Source: Pardosa pseudoannulata
Lineage: Eukaryota > Arthropoda > Arachnida > Araneae > Lycosidae
NCBI GenBank assembly: GCA_032207245.1
Contig: CM063498.1
Span: forward strand, 58,125,940 to 58,189,939
Reading direction: 5' to 3'
DNA length: 64,000 bases
The stretch's first letter is position 1. Each line of letters opens with the position of its first letter. The position numbers were made by a program, and so were the translations under genes. Under the pieces are notes generated by a model. The model had not been told where the DNA came from, ran no database searches, and was given only the letters and a program-made list of their open reading frames with translations. Shown here piece after piece: positions 48,766 to 60,346 of this stretch.

Positions 48766-51179
48766 TTGTTATTTTTTCATGACACTCCAACTGTAATATT
48801 TCTACTATAATGTTAATAAGGCATAGAAATGATGAATACATTTTAGGAGAAAATTAAAATAGTTTCAGTTGACAAGAAAGCATACAAATCAAATAGAAAT
48901 TTTAAAAAATCAATTTCAAGTTAGAAAGTCAATATTACGGGTAAACTTGTTCATCCCCACACATTTTTTTCAAATCGGGGAAGAAAGTTTGTTACAGCTT
49001 ATATCATTTCTTGTTCCACTTGGAATTTCGAACAGTATTCAGTCTTTATTACAGCATCAGCTAAAATACCAGTTTCGTATTAATAGGATGTTGCAAAAAA
49101 AAAAAAAAAAAAAAAAAAAAAAGATGATCCTTAGATATTTTATTATACTTACAGTTGTATACGCAGTTTTGATTGAAATCCAAAACTCAATCAAATCTGA
49201 GAAAACACATTTTGTTTTCAGGCTGTTATCGCAATTAAACACGCTTCATAAATTTTAATTAATTATTATTTAAACAGAATAAAAATTTATAATTTATATT
49301 GTGAGATTTTTTAAATTATAAATAAAAATATAATCAATGAAAAATATGGTCGAGTATTTATTGCAAATTTTATCTGTCCTTGAAGGGGAGCATGTATCTT
49401 CCCGCAAGTACAATTCTCTGGATCACTTAATTATAATTAGTCTTCCCCCAAGTGAAGAATAACCTAAGAGACTGAAAACTACTGAAAGAAATAAAATTAA
49501 ATTCAGGAAAGCTTCACTTTAAAGAATTCGGAACTAACAGACAAGAGAGAAAAGAATAAGCAAAATAAGTCGTCTATTCAAACACACCATCTTGTCCTGT
49601 CTAACTAGGATCTTTATTATAAGGGGGGTTACATGTAGTTCAAGATCAACAAATGTATGTTTACAAGGAAAATTTTCTTTACCGTTCAAAGTTCAAGGTT
49701 ATGTAAAACGTAATGAGATTTGTATAGCGGTCAAAATAAGCATAATGACGTGAGATACCTGTTTTGTCAAACACATAAGCCCTATTGAGTCACTCGAGAA
49801 GCCACTGCATTTAACTCTAGTTAATTTAATAATTTTAATAATTAAGACTTTTTAAAATTATTTTTAAATCTAATACTTTTAATACATTACTTCTTAAAAT
49901 CCTTCAGTTTATTAAAAATTTTAATAAAAAAATAAAACTTATTAACGAAGCCACGAAAAGTGAACTCTTTAATACCTAAGAGGAATATTATTTATTCCAT
50001 TTAAATTTACAAAAATCTAGAAACATATTGAAGCCTGTTAAAGGCTTCAAAGTGACTCAATTATTTCTCAAATATTTTCACGACTTTGTAATTTTTATTA
50101 TAGACACACATGAACACATAAATATTGGCAGGTTGATTTTGCTCTATAAAGGTAAAATAAACTAACTGGCCTTGACACTTTTAAATCACAAATCTAAAAT
50201 TCACATAAAGTGCAATAAAAAAACAGGGAACATATGTAATAAAAGAATATTCATATATGCTTAAATTTATAAATGAATCTTAACAATCTCCCATATCCCA
50301 TATTTAATGAAATTCCAAAGAAATTTAAGAATAAAAATATTTCTTTAAAAAAATTTCGTTATAACTTTTGTACAGCTGAGTTGAAACATTCTACGTATGA
50401 ATGATTCATTTTTAGATTTGTTTCTTTTTTAGAAAATGAGTATTACCATTATACGGATATGAATTGTATTTTATGACGTTCTTCTCATTATATGAACTCA
50501 AAGTGGAACAAAACAGTTTTTTACTTACATATCCAACAAAACTATTAAACGTGCAAGAAAAAATTAGCATATTTAAATTACCTATATTAGATTACGACTT
50601 TTTAAAATAAAATTTAGATGTGACTTTTGCAAGTTGCCAAAAAAAGAATATTAATCGTGTGAAAAAAGATGGTTTTAGAATCATTCTCTGTAAAAGTAAA
50701 AAAAAAAAATAATTGAAGAATTCCATAAAAATATTCAATGTAACTAAACAATTTAATAACTTTACCACCCATGATTGCGTGCTGAATAAGTGTAATTATT
50801 AATTAATTTATTTTATTAGAGTAATTATTGTTGCTTTGCAATTATTTATGGCTCTCTGGGACATATTTTCATTGAAAAATCGATAAGAATAACTACTTTT
50901 TAAAGCAACCATAAAGTAGTTTCAACCATAAAGTTGTTTAACAAAATGCCTCAGAATTTGTGTTTCATAAACCTAATTTTTTTATTATATTTTTTTTTTT
51001 AAATAATAAAGCTGGTGTCAACACGGCGTGACGAACTTGAAAGATATTAAATAATACATATTTAATTATCTTATATGAGGCGTGATTAGAATTATCAATT
51101 GCAGATTCTCGTCAAGATTCAAACTTTGTTTTGTTTTTCAAGGTAAAGGTTATCTCAATAGACCTTAAGTACTGTCATT
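48766..51179. other. AT-rich spacer with poly(A) tract
   Basis: A 26-nt A run lies at about 49,097-49,122. The 129-codon frame that spans it (48,869-49,258), the longest in the window, contains a lysine run from the poly(A) and no domain; I do not accept it as a gene. The rest is featureless. Confidence 0.5.
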
Positions 51180-51485
51180 TGGCTGTTTTCAGCGGAATTA
51201 ATGTTTGTTATATTGAAATTTTTGTTAGGTAGATATTTCGTTCTAAACCTAAATCTTTCGCAATTACAATACTTTCTTTGATAAATGGTAAAAATTCAAA
51301 ATTATTATTTGTAAATAACGCATATTTTTTGTTTGTTTTCTAAAAACAACTTTTAAAGCATCTTTTCAGCTGTTTAAAAAGTATTGTTACAACTGCATAC
51401 GAATACGTCGATATTTTTGTGTTGCATTGTTGTAACTGGTAGTGTTATTGTCCGTTGAGATTTTGTAGAGTGCGGATCACAATCA
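51180..51485. repeat. Old interspersed repeat, copy 2 (see 12,885)
   Basis: Aligns in the same orientation with 12,885-13,200 through shared blocks ATATTTCGTTCTAAACCTA, AATACTTTCTTTGATAAATG, TAAAAATTCAAAATTATTAT, AACTTTTAAAGCATCTTTTC and AAAAAGTATTGTTA. It ends in GTGCGGATCACAATCAATG, where the other copy enters its 221-bp tandem units. Confidence 0.6.
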
Positions 51486-52714
51486 ATGCCGGAAATTCAC
51501 AAAAAGTGAGCACAAAAAGTAGATATTAAATAAATTTATTTTGTATATATAAACAGTATAATTTGATTTATTATTTCTACCTTCTTCAGTATGTGAAGTT
51601 AAAAGGATCTATTTTATTATTGCTGAATGAGCCCATTTTAGTTCAAAAGAAAATTCTATAAAACTTTGGAAGAAATTTTTGCTTGCAACATTTGTCGCTC
51701 AAAGCTATACTATGGAATAGTAGAAAGCGTTTAAATTTTCGTTTAGGTGATTTCGAAGACATGAGCTCGTTGAAACTTTTGCCGAGTCTAAAAGAGATAA
51801 ATGAAAAACGTGACTTTCGTCCGTAATTACATTAAGCCTAATTCGATTTGCAAAACTGGATCAACAAAATGATGAGAGTAATAATTTATTTAACGTTACT
51901 CTAAAAACAACAATGAATACAAGGGAATTTTTGTTATATCCAGTCAAAAAGCAATTTTGAGAGTTACAGACGAGTGTTTCTTCAACCAAAATAGATAAGA
52001 ATTGCAGTCATGAAATAAACATCACTTAACGTTGTATAATATATAATTATTTTATTCTTTGATAGCTTGCGAGAATATAGCGCTGAAGTACATCGTAAGA
52101 CAACAAGGTGCCAAATGTTGCGAAAGAAAAAAAATTCCTTTTTTGTATTCATCTAAGACTTTATCCCTTACCGTCATTGTTATTTTCTCCTAGCTCCTAA
52201 GTTCTCAATTTTAAACCACCAATAAGTTCAACAACATAGAAAGTTCTGGCAAGAATTCCTGTTCAGAGATAGAAACGATCGTTCAATTATTTAGTTCGCA
52301 CGTGTTCATGTCAACGACTTTCAGTTTTTCACTCGTGATTAAAAAAAAAAGAAGATTTTGCTTTAACAGCTTTGGTTTATTTTGGTCTCGCAGAAAATTA
52401 GACCCCAGCACCACGACTCTAAGGTTGTAAACTTTCAATCACGCCGTTATTTGAAATATAAATATGTATAATCTCAAGAGTCCTCTCATTCAAAATATAT
52501 TAAAATCTATGTGAAATTTTGCAATAAGTAAACCTGTTGATGAGAATTGGACCAAAGAGTTATTCCCTATTGTGTTTTTTTTCGTGCACATGATAAGCGT
52601 GCATCAAACATACGAAAAATAAGGAAACAGTACAAATAAGTTTAATATAAATACATAAATAATATTATTTCTGAAATTTAATGATGATCAACAAGGAATG
52701 GGTCTTGCTCAGAG
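51486..52714. other. AT-rich spacer, nothing recognised
   Basis: 52,190-52,440 is a little less AT-rich (GATCGTTCAATT, CGCACGTGTTCATG, CCCCAGCACCACGACTC). No frame or repeat explains it. Confidence 0.45.
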
Positions 52715-53842
52715 GCATAGAGAGAAATTTTCCAGGATGTGAGGTTCTCCCACTTCAATTCATATCTTAAAATTAGTATAATAATTCTGACATATATAAT
52801 ATACACTATATTACCCATGACCAATCACTTGCGATTTTAGACATTTTGTTGAATATATAGAAACATACACGAGGAATTATTCTGAAACCTTGAAAATTCT
52901 GAAAATGGTCGTCGATAGAATAAGCTCAAAATCCGTTGTTCCCAAAAGGAAGCAAGAAGGTGAGGGGCTGTATCCAAAATTTCATGCGTTATTAAAAATC
53001 TCCGTGGCGAGTAAATGGGTAAATATGTAATATTTCTTTCACTACATGGTATTTTAAAGTCGAGGTTGTCATGAGAGCGAATGTTTGTTCTGGCTTCAGA
53101 AAAAAGATTGATACTACTGTTCGCAATACACTGTATATATATTTTGTATTTATACAAAATATTATATTTGGATACAACCCCTCATCTTTTTACTTCTTTT
53201 AGGGAACAATGGATTTCGAGCATATTCTACCGATGATCACTTTCAGAATTTTCAAGCTGTGTTTTTGGGAATTTCACTAAAGTTGCTCTATACATTTAGC
53301 TAATACATTAAATACAATATATTTTGATTGCATTCGCGCAAGTGCAGTGAAATATTATTTAGAACACTTGTTCATGTTTCACCCAATATTTATTATTTTT
53401 TAATTCGGATTGCAGAGTATTGTGTACAATGTCGTTTGTCATGCGTCCTGAATATAGTATTCTTTGATATTGAGAACTCTGCAAATTGTAAACAAAACAC
53501 TTGGAGAAATTTGGGAAATACCTTAATTTCTCCAATAATATAATTGCTATCCTTATAGCATTGAAGACAGATTATTACAAGAAGCATTGTAATCATGTGC
53601 TACAGTTTCAATGCTTTTCACACATTTCTTTTTACAGGGTTATCCAAAACATATTCGTTTTCTTCAATTTGTTGACGGTCCTCTATGGAGTTTTGAAAAA
53701 AATCTTAGCTGAAATATATGACGTTTACCCTCCTTTTTACATGCCTGAGGTTTCAGGATAATTCCTCGCTTATTTTTCTAGATATTCAACAAAATGTCCA
53801 AAATCTCAAGTGACCGGTCATCATTGGCAATATAGTGTATGT
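52715..53842. mobile_element. Foldback element with two pairs of inverted arms
   Basis: Segment A (52,801-52,890) is repeated in inverted orientation at 53,748-53,842, sharing CACTATATT, GACATTTTGTTGAATAT and GAGGAATTAT(T/C)CTGAAACC. Adjacent segment B (52,888-52,980) is repeated inverted at 53,165-53,257, sharing TTGAAAATTCTGAAA, GTTGTTCCC(A/T)AAA and GAGGGG(C/T)TGTATCCAAA. The layout is A-B, spacer, B', about 490 bp of unrelated sequence, A', so the arms could form a long interrupted hairpin. The left end (GCATAGAGAGAAATTTTCC, 52,718) is related to the MITE at 18,674. The right end beyond A' is lost in a CA/TA microsatellite. Frames inside (52,837-53,157 on minus; 53,328-53,543 and 53,501-53,761 on plus) show no transposase motif. 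Confidence 0.75.
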
Positions 53843-53888
53843 ACATATGCGATACGTATATATTTACGTAAGTATATATGAATACGCG

Positions 53889-54591
<703 letters not shown>

Positions 54592-54713
54592 TAAATGAGA
54601 CAATTTACAATTGTCTCATTTACTTAAATAAATGTGAAATTTAAAAATAATTTACCCAAATAAATGTTCTCTAATTTACAATTAGAGAACATTTACTTGG
54701 GTAAATTATTTTT
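54592..54713. repeat. Two adjacent hairpins sharing an ATTTACAATT loop
   Basis: Hairpin 1 has perfect 14-bp arms (TAAATGAGACAATT at 54,592-54,605 and AATTGTCTCATTTA at 54,609-54,622) with a 3-nt loop. Hairpin 2 has 32-bp arms at 54,643-54,674 and 54,682-54,713 with one mismatch and a 7-nt loop. Both centre on AATTTACAATT. Long near-perfect palindromes like this are unstable in genomes, so the structure is either young or maintained. It could be a MITE with little unique interior or the product of template switching. Confidence 0.9.
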
Positions 54714-55655
54714 AAAAAGAATGAAAACTATTATTTGAACATATAGAAATTAATACCTATTCTAAACTATTGTAATAATAAGCAATAATAGAATTAAAAA
54801 ATGTGAGCTATCTTTGACTTACTAAAATATCGAAATGAATATGCAAAATCAGTTTTAAAAGTCTGACAAATTACAGCGAACAGTTTTTACTATAAAGATC
54901 AAATGGGATTTCCTGTTCTGAGGTGAGTACATTACATATAAAATCTCCATTTCTACTAACGCAAAGAAGTCGCTGACCACTGATGAGATATTTTAAAAAG
55001 AAAGAGGATGTTTATATTATATATAGGCGTCTACAGCTTTCTTAATTGCTACGTACTTAAAACTTTTAAAATCAGTTTGCCATTTTTTCCATACAAAGAA
55101 TAATGATTTCCTTCAAAGGACCTGTCTTAAAAACAAAACACCACTTTTGAATCAAATCTATAAGCTTATCCTTTCACAGAAGCAAACTTCGCCCATTCTC
55201 AAAATATAATTGCCCAGATGAGGAGCATGACTCGGTGTGCCCGTACCACCCAAGGCCAGCTGCATCTCTCAAGTTGGGACCTTTTCGCTCAAGGTGACTG
55301 CTCGAAGCACGGTTCCATTGACTAATGAGCCACTCTTACCTGAGTTCAAATCGGGAAAAAAAATCCTTACAATACTCTTTTACAGGGAGAATATACCAAC
55401 AGATCTAGACAAACTAAAAAAATGAAATTTGTCTCTCACATTTAAAATTGACTTTAATACGTGTTTTTGCTTTTATAAACTACAGTCACTACTTAAAATT
55501 TTAGGACGATACATTATTTAAAATTCTGTTAATTTCCTTTAATTGTAATTTAATCCAAAAATTACAATTAAAAACTTCTACTTTCTGATAATGCAGGTAC
55601 CCACAGAAAAAGTTAATTCTGAATGCATCATTCTGAATGCACTCTATCATATGAA
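54714..55655. other. Spacer with a tRNA-SINE-like patch
   Basis: Positions 55,225-55,370 are less AT-rich (GTGTGCCCGTACCACCCAAG, GGTGACTGCTCGAAGCACGG) and end with GAGTTCAAATCGGG followed by nine A. GAGTTCAAATC resembles a B-box, but the arms flanking it do not pair well and no A-box is convincing. It may be a different, decayed SINE. The 62-codon frame over it (55,237-55,425) is unrecognised. Confidence 0.3.
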
Positions 55656-56558
55656 CAGGCTTGCAATTGCTGAGGTACTTTCAAAAAGGTGAGAAAAGTG
55701 ACAAATAATACAGAAGAAGTGACTAAACATTGAATAAAAAGCGAATTTTTTCTCCTTTTGATTACAGATGCTATTATTAAGATTTTTCTATTTATTTTAG
55801 CTCTAAATCAAATGATTCATGCAAGACATGATTTTAACATCAAATACAAAAAAGGTTAAAAACTTTGTATAACACAACTCAACATTGCTTTTTATCCAAG
55901 AAAATCTATAAATTAGATTTGAATACATACAATACATTAATTTTATAATCACAATTTTCTGCATATGTTAATGATGTTTTGAAATATGTACATAGCTAGA
56001 TTAGAGTATCTAAACAAAAATTGTGAAGGAAAAAAAAAAGAGAAATGTGTGCTTTGACGTAAATTATTTTGATGTATTAAATGTACATTTCAGTACAAAT
56101 GTAGATTTCAGGAACTTCTTTACGACTTTTTAAAATCACTAAATTCTGGAAACCATATGACTAATTACATTTTAATAAGAAAAATAAGATTAGGTTTGGT
56201 TTGGATTGGAGCAGTATGGTCTACTTTTTGCAACACGAGGGCTAATGCTTAATGGATTGGGACCTACTGCTTAAAGCCGATCCCGAACGGCTACGAACAT
56301 CCATTCCACAATGGGATTCGAAGTCATGAACTCCGGTTCCGAAGGTCAGCACCCTAACCATTCCGCCATCGTTCGGAAAAAAAAAATAAGATTAGAGCAT
56401 CACATTTTTGGTCTCTTAAAATATTTTGTTATTAATTCAGATTTTCTTTTTTTCAACAACAGACTTTTGCTGTGATACACTATGAAAAAAGTGACTAAAA
56501 GTGATCAATTGTAAAAAAAGTAACTAAAGGTGAGAAAAGTGACGGAATTGCAAGCCTG
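55656..56558. mobile_element. Non-autonomous DNA transposon with CAGG TIRs
   Basis: The element starts CAGGCTTGCAATT (55,656-55,668) and ends AATTGCAAGCCTG (56,546-56,558), perfect 13-bp terminal inverted repeats. The 6-bp string TATGAA directly flanks both ends (55,650-55,655 and 56,559-56,564). Subterminal copies of AAAGTGAC/AAGTGACTAA occur near both ends (about 55,695, 55,717, 56,490, 56,538), and GGTGAGAAAAGTGAC is present at both ends. Such clustered motifs are typical transposase-binding sites. CAG-starting TIRs suggest hAT, but hAT makes 8-bp duplications; only 6 bp match here, so the superfamily is left open. No transposase frame is present. A SINE is inserted inside at 56,194-56,381. 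Confidence 0.82.
56180..56395 (-). repeat. tRNA-derived SINE (copy E), nested, 14-bp duplication
   Basis: The body at 56,194-56,376 has the family layout with a GTTTGGTTTGG tail on the plus-strand left side and GGTTCCGAAGGTCAGCACCC plus CCGCCATCGTTCGG on the right, that is, the tRNA-like head. The B-box is slightly altered (GACTTCGAATCCC on the minus strand). Perfect 14-bp direct repeats AAAAATAAGATTAG flank it at 56,180-56,193 and 56,382-56,395, with five extra A before the right copy. It contains a short internal duplication (GCTAATGCTTAATG). It is inserted inside the CAGG-TIR element, so it is younger than that element. Confidence 0.93.
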
Positions 56559-59070
56559 TATGAATTAGACATCAAACCTATAAGATAAAGCAGTTTTTGA
56601 TGTTATTTTGAACCAATTAAATAAGAAAATTACAAAATATTTACACATCCCTATTGTTTGTATTAATTTTAAAACTAAACGTGTATCTTATATAATGAAA
56701 TTTAATTTCATGAAAAACGGGGGAAAAGAAATAATTAGTACAAAGTAATAATTTTTCACTACATCGCAATATCGACTATAAAATATACACGTAATCAGTT
56801 AATCAGTTGAAATCAATAAGTTAAGACTTTAAAATAAAACTATTTCTCGTCATATTAAATGAAATTTTTCAATATATAAGTAATAGTCTACATGTAAATT
56901 ACGTCGGTACTAATAAACAACCAAAAAAAAGGATAAAATAAAAAAACAAAAAAAGTTCACACTTTTTGGCAGAAAATGGAACACATACATATAAGAGATT
57001 TTAAAAATGAAAATTAATAACATTATTAAATTTAAATCCTATTAATTTAAGCAATGAAAATTTTCAAAATGAGGACCTGCTTATTGTATATCTTGTAAGT
57101 TAATTGATTGCAGATAAACAAAACACTTTTCCTAAAATTTCAGTTAAATATTCTGTATGTAAATTGTAAAATATAATATGAACAACTTATTTTTAAAAAC
57201 TAAATAATTTATACGCATATATAACTCTCATTTTAGACTTACATTCTCTCACGAAGAAAATAAAAAAGGAAACGTGAAAACGAAAATGTACTTATATTTC
57301 CTCTAAGAATGAAAGGGGATCTGAACCCTCAAAATATTCAAAATATATTAGAATATTGTTAATATAAGCAATGACATATTCCATTTTTAGCGTATGTTTC
57401 TCGTGGGGCGCGGCTTTGTTGGACAAATCCAACACAATAGAAATATTCCTAAAATGACTCAGGCACCATAACTCGACCACCCTCTTCCTGTCCAACAATT
57501 AGAAAAGATGTCGAATTGTCAGGATTCGACATCACTTCCGTAAAAAGTCAAGATAGGTCAAAGGACGAATCAGATTAGTCATACGTAGAAAATTACACAA
57601 TTGAGGGCACATGACGGAATTTCGGGAGAATTTATCAGATTAGCCAAGAAGCACAGTCACTAGACCTATCTGTAGGGATGGTAAAGTAATGGTAAATCTC
57701 TAAAACTTAATACTCTTAATTCTTATATATCTGTAGTGTATTTATAACATTAACACATATGAAATAACACAGATAATTTAATATTTGTTAATTCGGAAAT
57801 AAATGTTAAAAGAATTTAATCATCCTCAAAACGCACACCCATGTCAATCTTACAATGGAAAAAGTCGTGTCGAACTGAAATATATCAAATTCTTAAATGT
57901 TTTTATTTAAATATTAATTTGATAAACTAAATAACTATTGAATAAATATACGAATTAAGATCATTTTAGCGTGAAAGAAAATATTTTTTATAAATAAACA
58001 TTTTCCCCTTTTTAAACTCAAAAGTATTTTTCTTCAATTTTCAAGAAATAATTGTTTAAAAAATAAAAACAATTCGTTATTATGTAGAATTCAAGACTGT
58101 GGATTCAACCTTCTTCAGAGATATCCTTTTTGATGCAAAGGTAATTAAATATTTTTAGATTGTATAATAACCACAAAATATTGTTCAAACTAATTGAAGA
58201 GTATCAGAAATAAGATATTCTCCTACTCTGCATGAGAAACCCTTGAAAACCACCAATGATAGATTCATAGACAATGAGACCGTGTGGGTAGTTTCAAGGT
58301 GTAACCGTAAGCGGTAAGATCCAAGTATCTCTTTATATTCAAAAGTAAAATTAGTAATTTTTTAGAATGATGACTACTTCTTTTATTTCCTGATACGGAA
58401 ATAGTACCAAACGATCTCAGATAAAATGAAAACTCCTCTACAGAAGAAAAGAAGAAAGAAGAAAATATTAGTTTGTTTATTTATAAAAAAAATCATTTAT
58501 TTTATTGTAACCACTAACAATAACAAAATTAACTCTTCATGTTATTTTAACTTTTTAAAAACTGTACTTTTTAAACAAAGTTGCGGACTTTATATTTCAA
58601 AATAACAAGGAGAACAACAAAATTTCATTCATATGTATCATTATCACGTTTTTCTGATATTCTAGATCTTGTTTATGGATAAAATTAAACAAAAAAATCA
58701 AAATTTTTTAAGAGAACATTTAAGAGAGCCAAACTTATTTACACTTAACTTATTTACTTAAACAAAAAAAAATATGACTGAAACAAATACCATACTTAAA
58801 AACAATAATGCTAAATTGGTTGATGAGCCTATATTGCTAAAAGTCTTTCAGATGAACATAAATGTTCACATTTTTCAAAAAAATTATGACTTTGACATCT
58901 TTTTAACAATAGATAAGTTTGAAAAATCAATTTCAAATTCAAGGATATAAATTAGTTTTATCTCCTGTAACTGTTTTTATAAAAGCAGAAATAATTAAAG
59001 CATCATAGTAAGTTTTATATCAGTTTTTTAAAGTTTTTGATGCCTTATTTAAAAGAGCTGGATAACAACA
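56559..59070. other. AT-rich spacer, nothing firm
   Basis: The minus-strand frame 57,292-57,498 contains YVIAYINNILIY, superficially like the YxDD region of a Gypsy-type RT, but spacing and catalytic residues are wrong. 57,400-57,640 is somewhat less AT-rich. No bounded element was found. Confidence 0.4.
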
Positions 59071-59180
59071 GCTCAATGGAGGTGGTAAGGAACATCCTTC
59101 CGGGACCTGCCTCCGTGGGTTCCAATCTCACTATTGGTATGCATGGGTGTTCATAGTCGTTCGGAATTGGCTTAAAAAAT
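59071..59180 (+). repeat. Diverged SINE copy, opposite orientation (copy F)
   Basis: GCTCAATGGAGGTGG at 59,071 occupies the A-box position; CCGTGGGTTCCAATCTCAC (59,113-59,131) is the B-box and T-arm region; TATGCATGGGTGTTCATAG and TCGTTCGGAATTGGCTT follow as in the SINE body. The sequence then turns into an A run and lacks the distal body and tail. Its head differs from other copies, so it may belong to a related subfamily. Confidence 0.65.
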
Positions 59181-59393
59181 AGTAGTTACTCGTCTACTAG
59201 ATTTTTGTGTAGCATGAAGTTGCGTAGTACTTCAAACTAATCGTTTTAATTTAAAAGGGTTAAGAGATAGTTATATTTCATTAAAATCTAACAAAATCTT
59301 AAAACGTAACAAAAATTTGAAGTAGATATACATGAAATATACTACAAACGTCAAAAAACATTTAAAAAACGGAATAATATCAACTGTCTAAAT
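59181..59393. other. AT-rich spacer, nothing recognised
   Basis: No feature seen. Confidence 0.5.
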
Positions 59394-59440
59394 GGGTGGT
59401 TTTCAACCTTTTTTGGACTATTGTCTCTTTACAAGGAAAA
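59394..59440 (+). mobile_element. Possible hAT-like terminus
   Basis: GGGTGGTTTTCAACCTTTTT followed by TGGACTATTGTCTCTTTACAAGG is close to the CAGTGGTTCTCAACCTTTTT pattern of many hAT ends. The initial CAG is not preserved, and no partner or duplication was identified. Confidence 0.35.
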
Positions 59441-60299
59441 AAAATTGAACATCCTTTCACCTTCCATAATGGTTAATTATACCAAATATTGTTGTATGTT
59501 ATCTATATCTATCAATTTATAATCATAAAATATATTAAATAAAAAGGCCATAACATGGGATAAAAAAATAATTTATAAAAAATTAAAAATAAAAACAAAA
59601 TCCATAATTATCAATAACGGGAAAAAAATAATAAGTGGTTGAAGCTACAACTAGAAAAGTTTCTGAATTTGAAGTCCTAAATTCGTTAACATTATTCGTA
59701 AATCTCTACTTTCAGCGAAATATGTTAAAGGAAATGCAATTTACATTTTTGTACTGCAGCTCATGAGTGGTCAAACAGCAGCCCGTGATAGAATTCACGA
59801 AATTATAAAAAAGAAGGATTTTCAAATGGAGGACAAGGCAGATATTAGGTTAAAACTTGTCATATAAGTAAATTTCGCATTTATTTATGCGGCAGGTTAA
59901 AAATTATTGAATAAAAATCATTGAATTATAAATCACATTCATTATGGTAAATACAGTATTCTTCGATTGATTTACTGATACTTTATAGATATTAAGTCTA
60001 CTGCCGCACCACTTGATTGCCTTAATACTTCTATTTGCCTCTGAAGGTGTTACCTACCCCTGAAAGGTTCCAACTCCTACGAGGAGGTGGAACTATTTTT
60101 AATACCTCTAACATGAACATCTTTTACGGAAACTGGCATATCAAGTTTATACAATAATTCTACACATAAACCAAACTAGATGAGCGTTTAAAAATATTAA
60201 AAGGTATCAATCATAACATTAAAATGAATCTGATTTAAACGCTGCAGATGAAATGTGGTTTTTATTAGGTTCTATGACTCCACAATTGGTTTCATTATC
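59441..60299. other. AT-rich spacer, nothing firm
   Basis: A small imperfect hairpin occurs at about 60,066-60,094 (GGTTCCAACTCC, TACG, AGGAGGTGGAAC). No gene or repeat partner is visible. Confidence 0.45.
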
Positions 60300-60305
60300 A
60301 TCTTC

Positions 60306-60346
60306 ATGACGTGACGAATTCGTTGGTTATGCTCCAGTATATATAA
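60306..60346 (+). promoter_or_regulatory. CRE-like site and TATA box (weak candidate promoter)
   Basis: ATGACGTGACG at about 60,306-60,316 is close to a CRE (TGACGTCA), and TATATAAA lies about 25 bp further on at 60,338-60,346. TATA-like strings are common in such AT-rich DNA and no coding start follows, so this is weak. Confidence 0.15.

Noticed and set aside
48869..49258. Longest open reading frame in the window (129 codons)
   Set aside because: It runs through a 26-nt A tract giving a lysine run, has no domain, and its codon content is that of AT-rich non-coding DNA.
53620..53650. Splice acceptor-like TTTTTACAGGG before an open stretch
   Set aside because: It lies inside the foldback element between arms and leads into no recognisable exon.
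57292..57498. Gypsy-type reverse transcriptase suggested by YVIAYINNILIY
   Set aside because: Catalytic aspartates are absent, spacing from the preceding LSN motif is too short, and no flanking RT, RNase H or LTR sequence is visible.
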